Shown here one piece after another: positions 55,956 through 64,000 of a stretch of 64,000 nucleotides of DNA. The notes beneath the pieces are model-generated. The model did no database searches. It had not been told where the DNA came from and saw nothing but the letters and a program-made list of their open reading frames with translations. Location of the stretch: positions 1 to 64,000 of the forward strand of contig JACCGJ010001818.1 in NCBI GenBank assembly GCA_013407085.1. The letters are read 5' to 3'. The position numbers were made by a program, and so were the translations under genes. Origin of the DNA: Atriophallophorus winterbourni. Lineage: Eukaryota; Platyhelminthes; Trematoda; Plagiorchiida; Microphallidae. The stretch's first letter is position 1. The number at the start of each line of letters is the position of its first letter.

Positions 55956-56978
55956 TACTTGCTTGAAGTAGATGAAAGTCCCCTGCTAGGTGGTGAATTG
56001 TGAATAATACATTTTTTTGCTTTCTTATGCTTTAACACATCTGGCTGATGTTTCATAACGTAATACTGCAATTTATTTCTTGTGAATAATGGTTGCGTTT
56101 GCTCTAACATCTTTGTGTTGCGTCGCAACGTTGTTGATGCATAATACCACAAGTCATTGCGCATTCTTTGCTGAATATTCACCCACAGATGATATGTATT
56201 TTAAACGCCATGGTTAAAACTTTTGAAGCACGATCCACAGCTAACATGGATCGTTTGTCTGATCAACATGTACAGGCCGCGTATTTCGGAATAGAATGTG
56301 CTTTTCACATTGGATTCCTAATTGTGTGTGATCTTAATTGGTCGGATTACGATGAGTGATATTTAACCGAATGTTGTTATTCGTCAACTTTCCCATGCTG
56401 ACCGTGATAAGGTTTTGAGCACGTGCCCGTAGTAGACGCGTTTATCGAACCTGCGTTTGTTCGCGCTTCTTATACGCTCATTTCTCTAGGCCATTCCCAA
56501 TGCAAGTTCACAACCACTAATGATAATAAAATTCTCGGGTTCTTGCTTGCCAATTCCGCTACCGACATGAATCCCCATCGCGGTCTATTTCAACATTTCT
56601 CTGTGACTATTCTGGACATTAGATCGCAAGTACGTATGTTAGTTTCAATTCGTCATTGACAATCAGACATCGATTCAAGACTGTCAGTGTTTACAATGCC
56701 CACGCAACGACAGAATCCCTTTTGCAAAAGACCAGTTTATTTTCATTTCGCATGTCATAACGTATACCTAATTTCAAAAAATACAGAACACGCATTTTTT
56801 TACACGAAAACGAACAAACACAAAACACCGGAAAATTGAAAATAATGTTTGCTTTCTCACGAAGCGGTATGTAAAAATACGTGAATCCGAATTCTTCAGG
56901 GTCTGTTTGAGTTCTCTTATTGGACGTTGGAATTTGCCTTAAGTTTTGAAAGCGGGTTTCTATTTACATCGTGGAATT
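55956..56978. other. Intergenic region and probable 3' UTR of the kinase gene
   Basis: Short open frames without recognisable content. A minus-strand AATAAA (plus-strand TTTATT at 56736-56741) lies about 240 nt beyond the kinase stop codon and is a candidate polyadenylation signal. Confidence 0.35.

Positions 56979-64000
<7,022 letters not shown>

Overview
The window looks like nuclear DNA of a flatworm, most likely a digenean trematode (fluke). The grounds are split genes that mix ultrashort introns (30-41 nt) with kilobase introns, and a very heavy load of RTE-like, CR1/Jockey-like and Ty3/gypsy retroelements of the kind known from flukes. The species cannot be decided from the sequence. 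No prokaryotic features, rRNA genes, tRNA genes or CRISPR arrays were seen.

Host genes. (1) 1586-3907 (-): the last, long exon of a protein that resembles TAF1C, an RNA polymerase I factor (tentative). (2) 9807-18223 (+): an 11-exon PRC1/ASE1/MAP65-family spindle-midzone protein; its first eight exons are secure. (3) 49091-50780 (+): MRPL13 (mitochondrial ribosomal protein uL13m), six small exons. (4) 56979-61393 (-): the C-terminal half of a myosin-light-chain-kinase-like kinase, with the kinase C-lobe, an autoinhibitory/calmodulin-binding-like segment and an unfamiliar basic tail of about 230 residues. (5) 29574-30957 (+): an intronless fragment of an axonemal dynein heavy chain (outer-arm beta type), fused in frame behind a Ty3/gypsy RNase H domain, carrying a stop codon and cut off by a LINE. 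It looks like a retrocopy or chimera, not a working gene.

Mobile DNA fills most of the rest. Three RTE-like LINE groups are visible, called RTE-A, RTE-B and RTE-C here: RTE-A at 52660-55955 and 40622-41138; RTE-B at 7021-9490, 41139-42570, 47745-48825 and 49660-49890; RTE-C at 42630-46300. There are CR1/Jockey-like LINEs at 21700-22270, 25085-26860, 30958-35262 and 37360-40215, another LINE reverse transcriptase at 46420-47436, Ty3/gypsy remains at 20390-20690, 24040-25040 and 26990-29573, and a hAT-like MITE at 58727-59042. A SINE-like repeat of about 235 bp is present in more than 20 copies.

Main unusual signals. The SINE shares its 3' tail with RTE-A and a core motif with the RTE-C 5' leader, and one copy is a LINE-SINE template-switch chimera; together these point to an RTE-driven SINE. 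A small repeat carries a hammerhead-ribozyme-like core with minimal helix III. A separate repeat lies between 41-bp direct repeats. The gypsy-dynein fusion is the strangest gene-scale structure.
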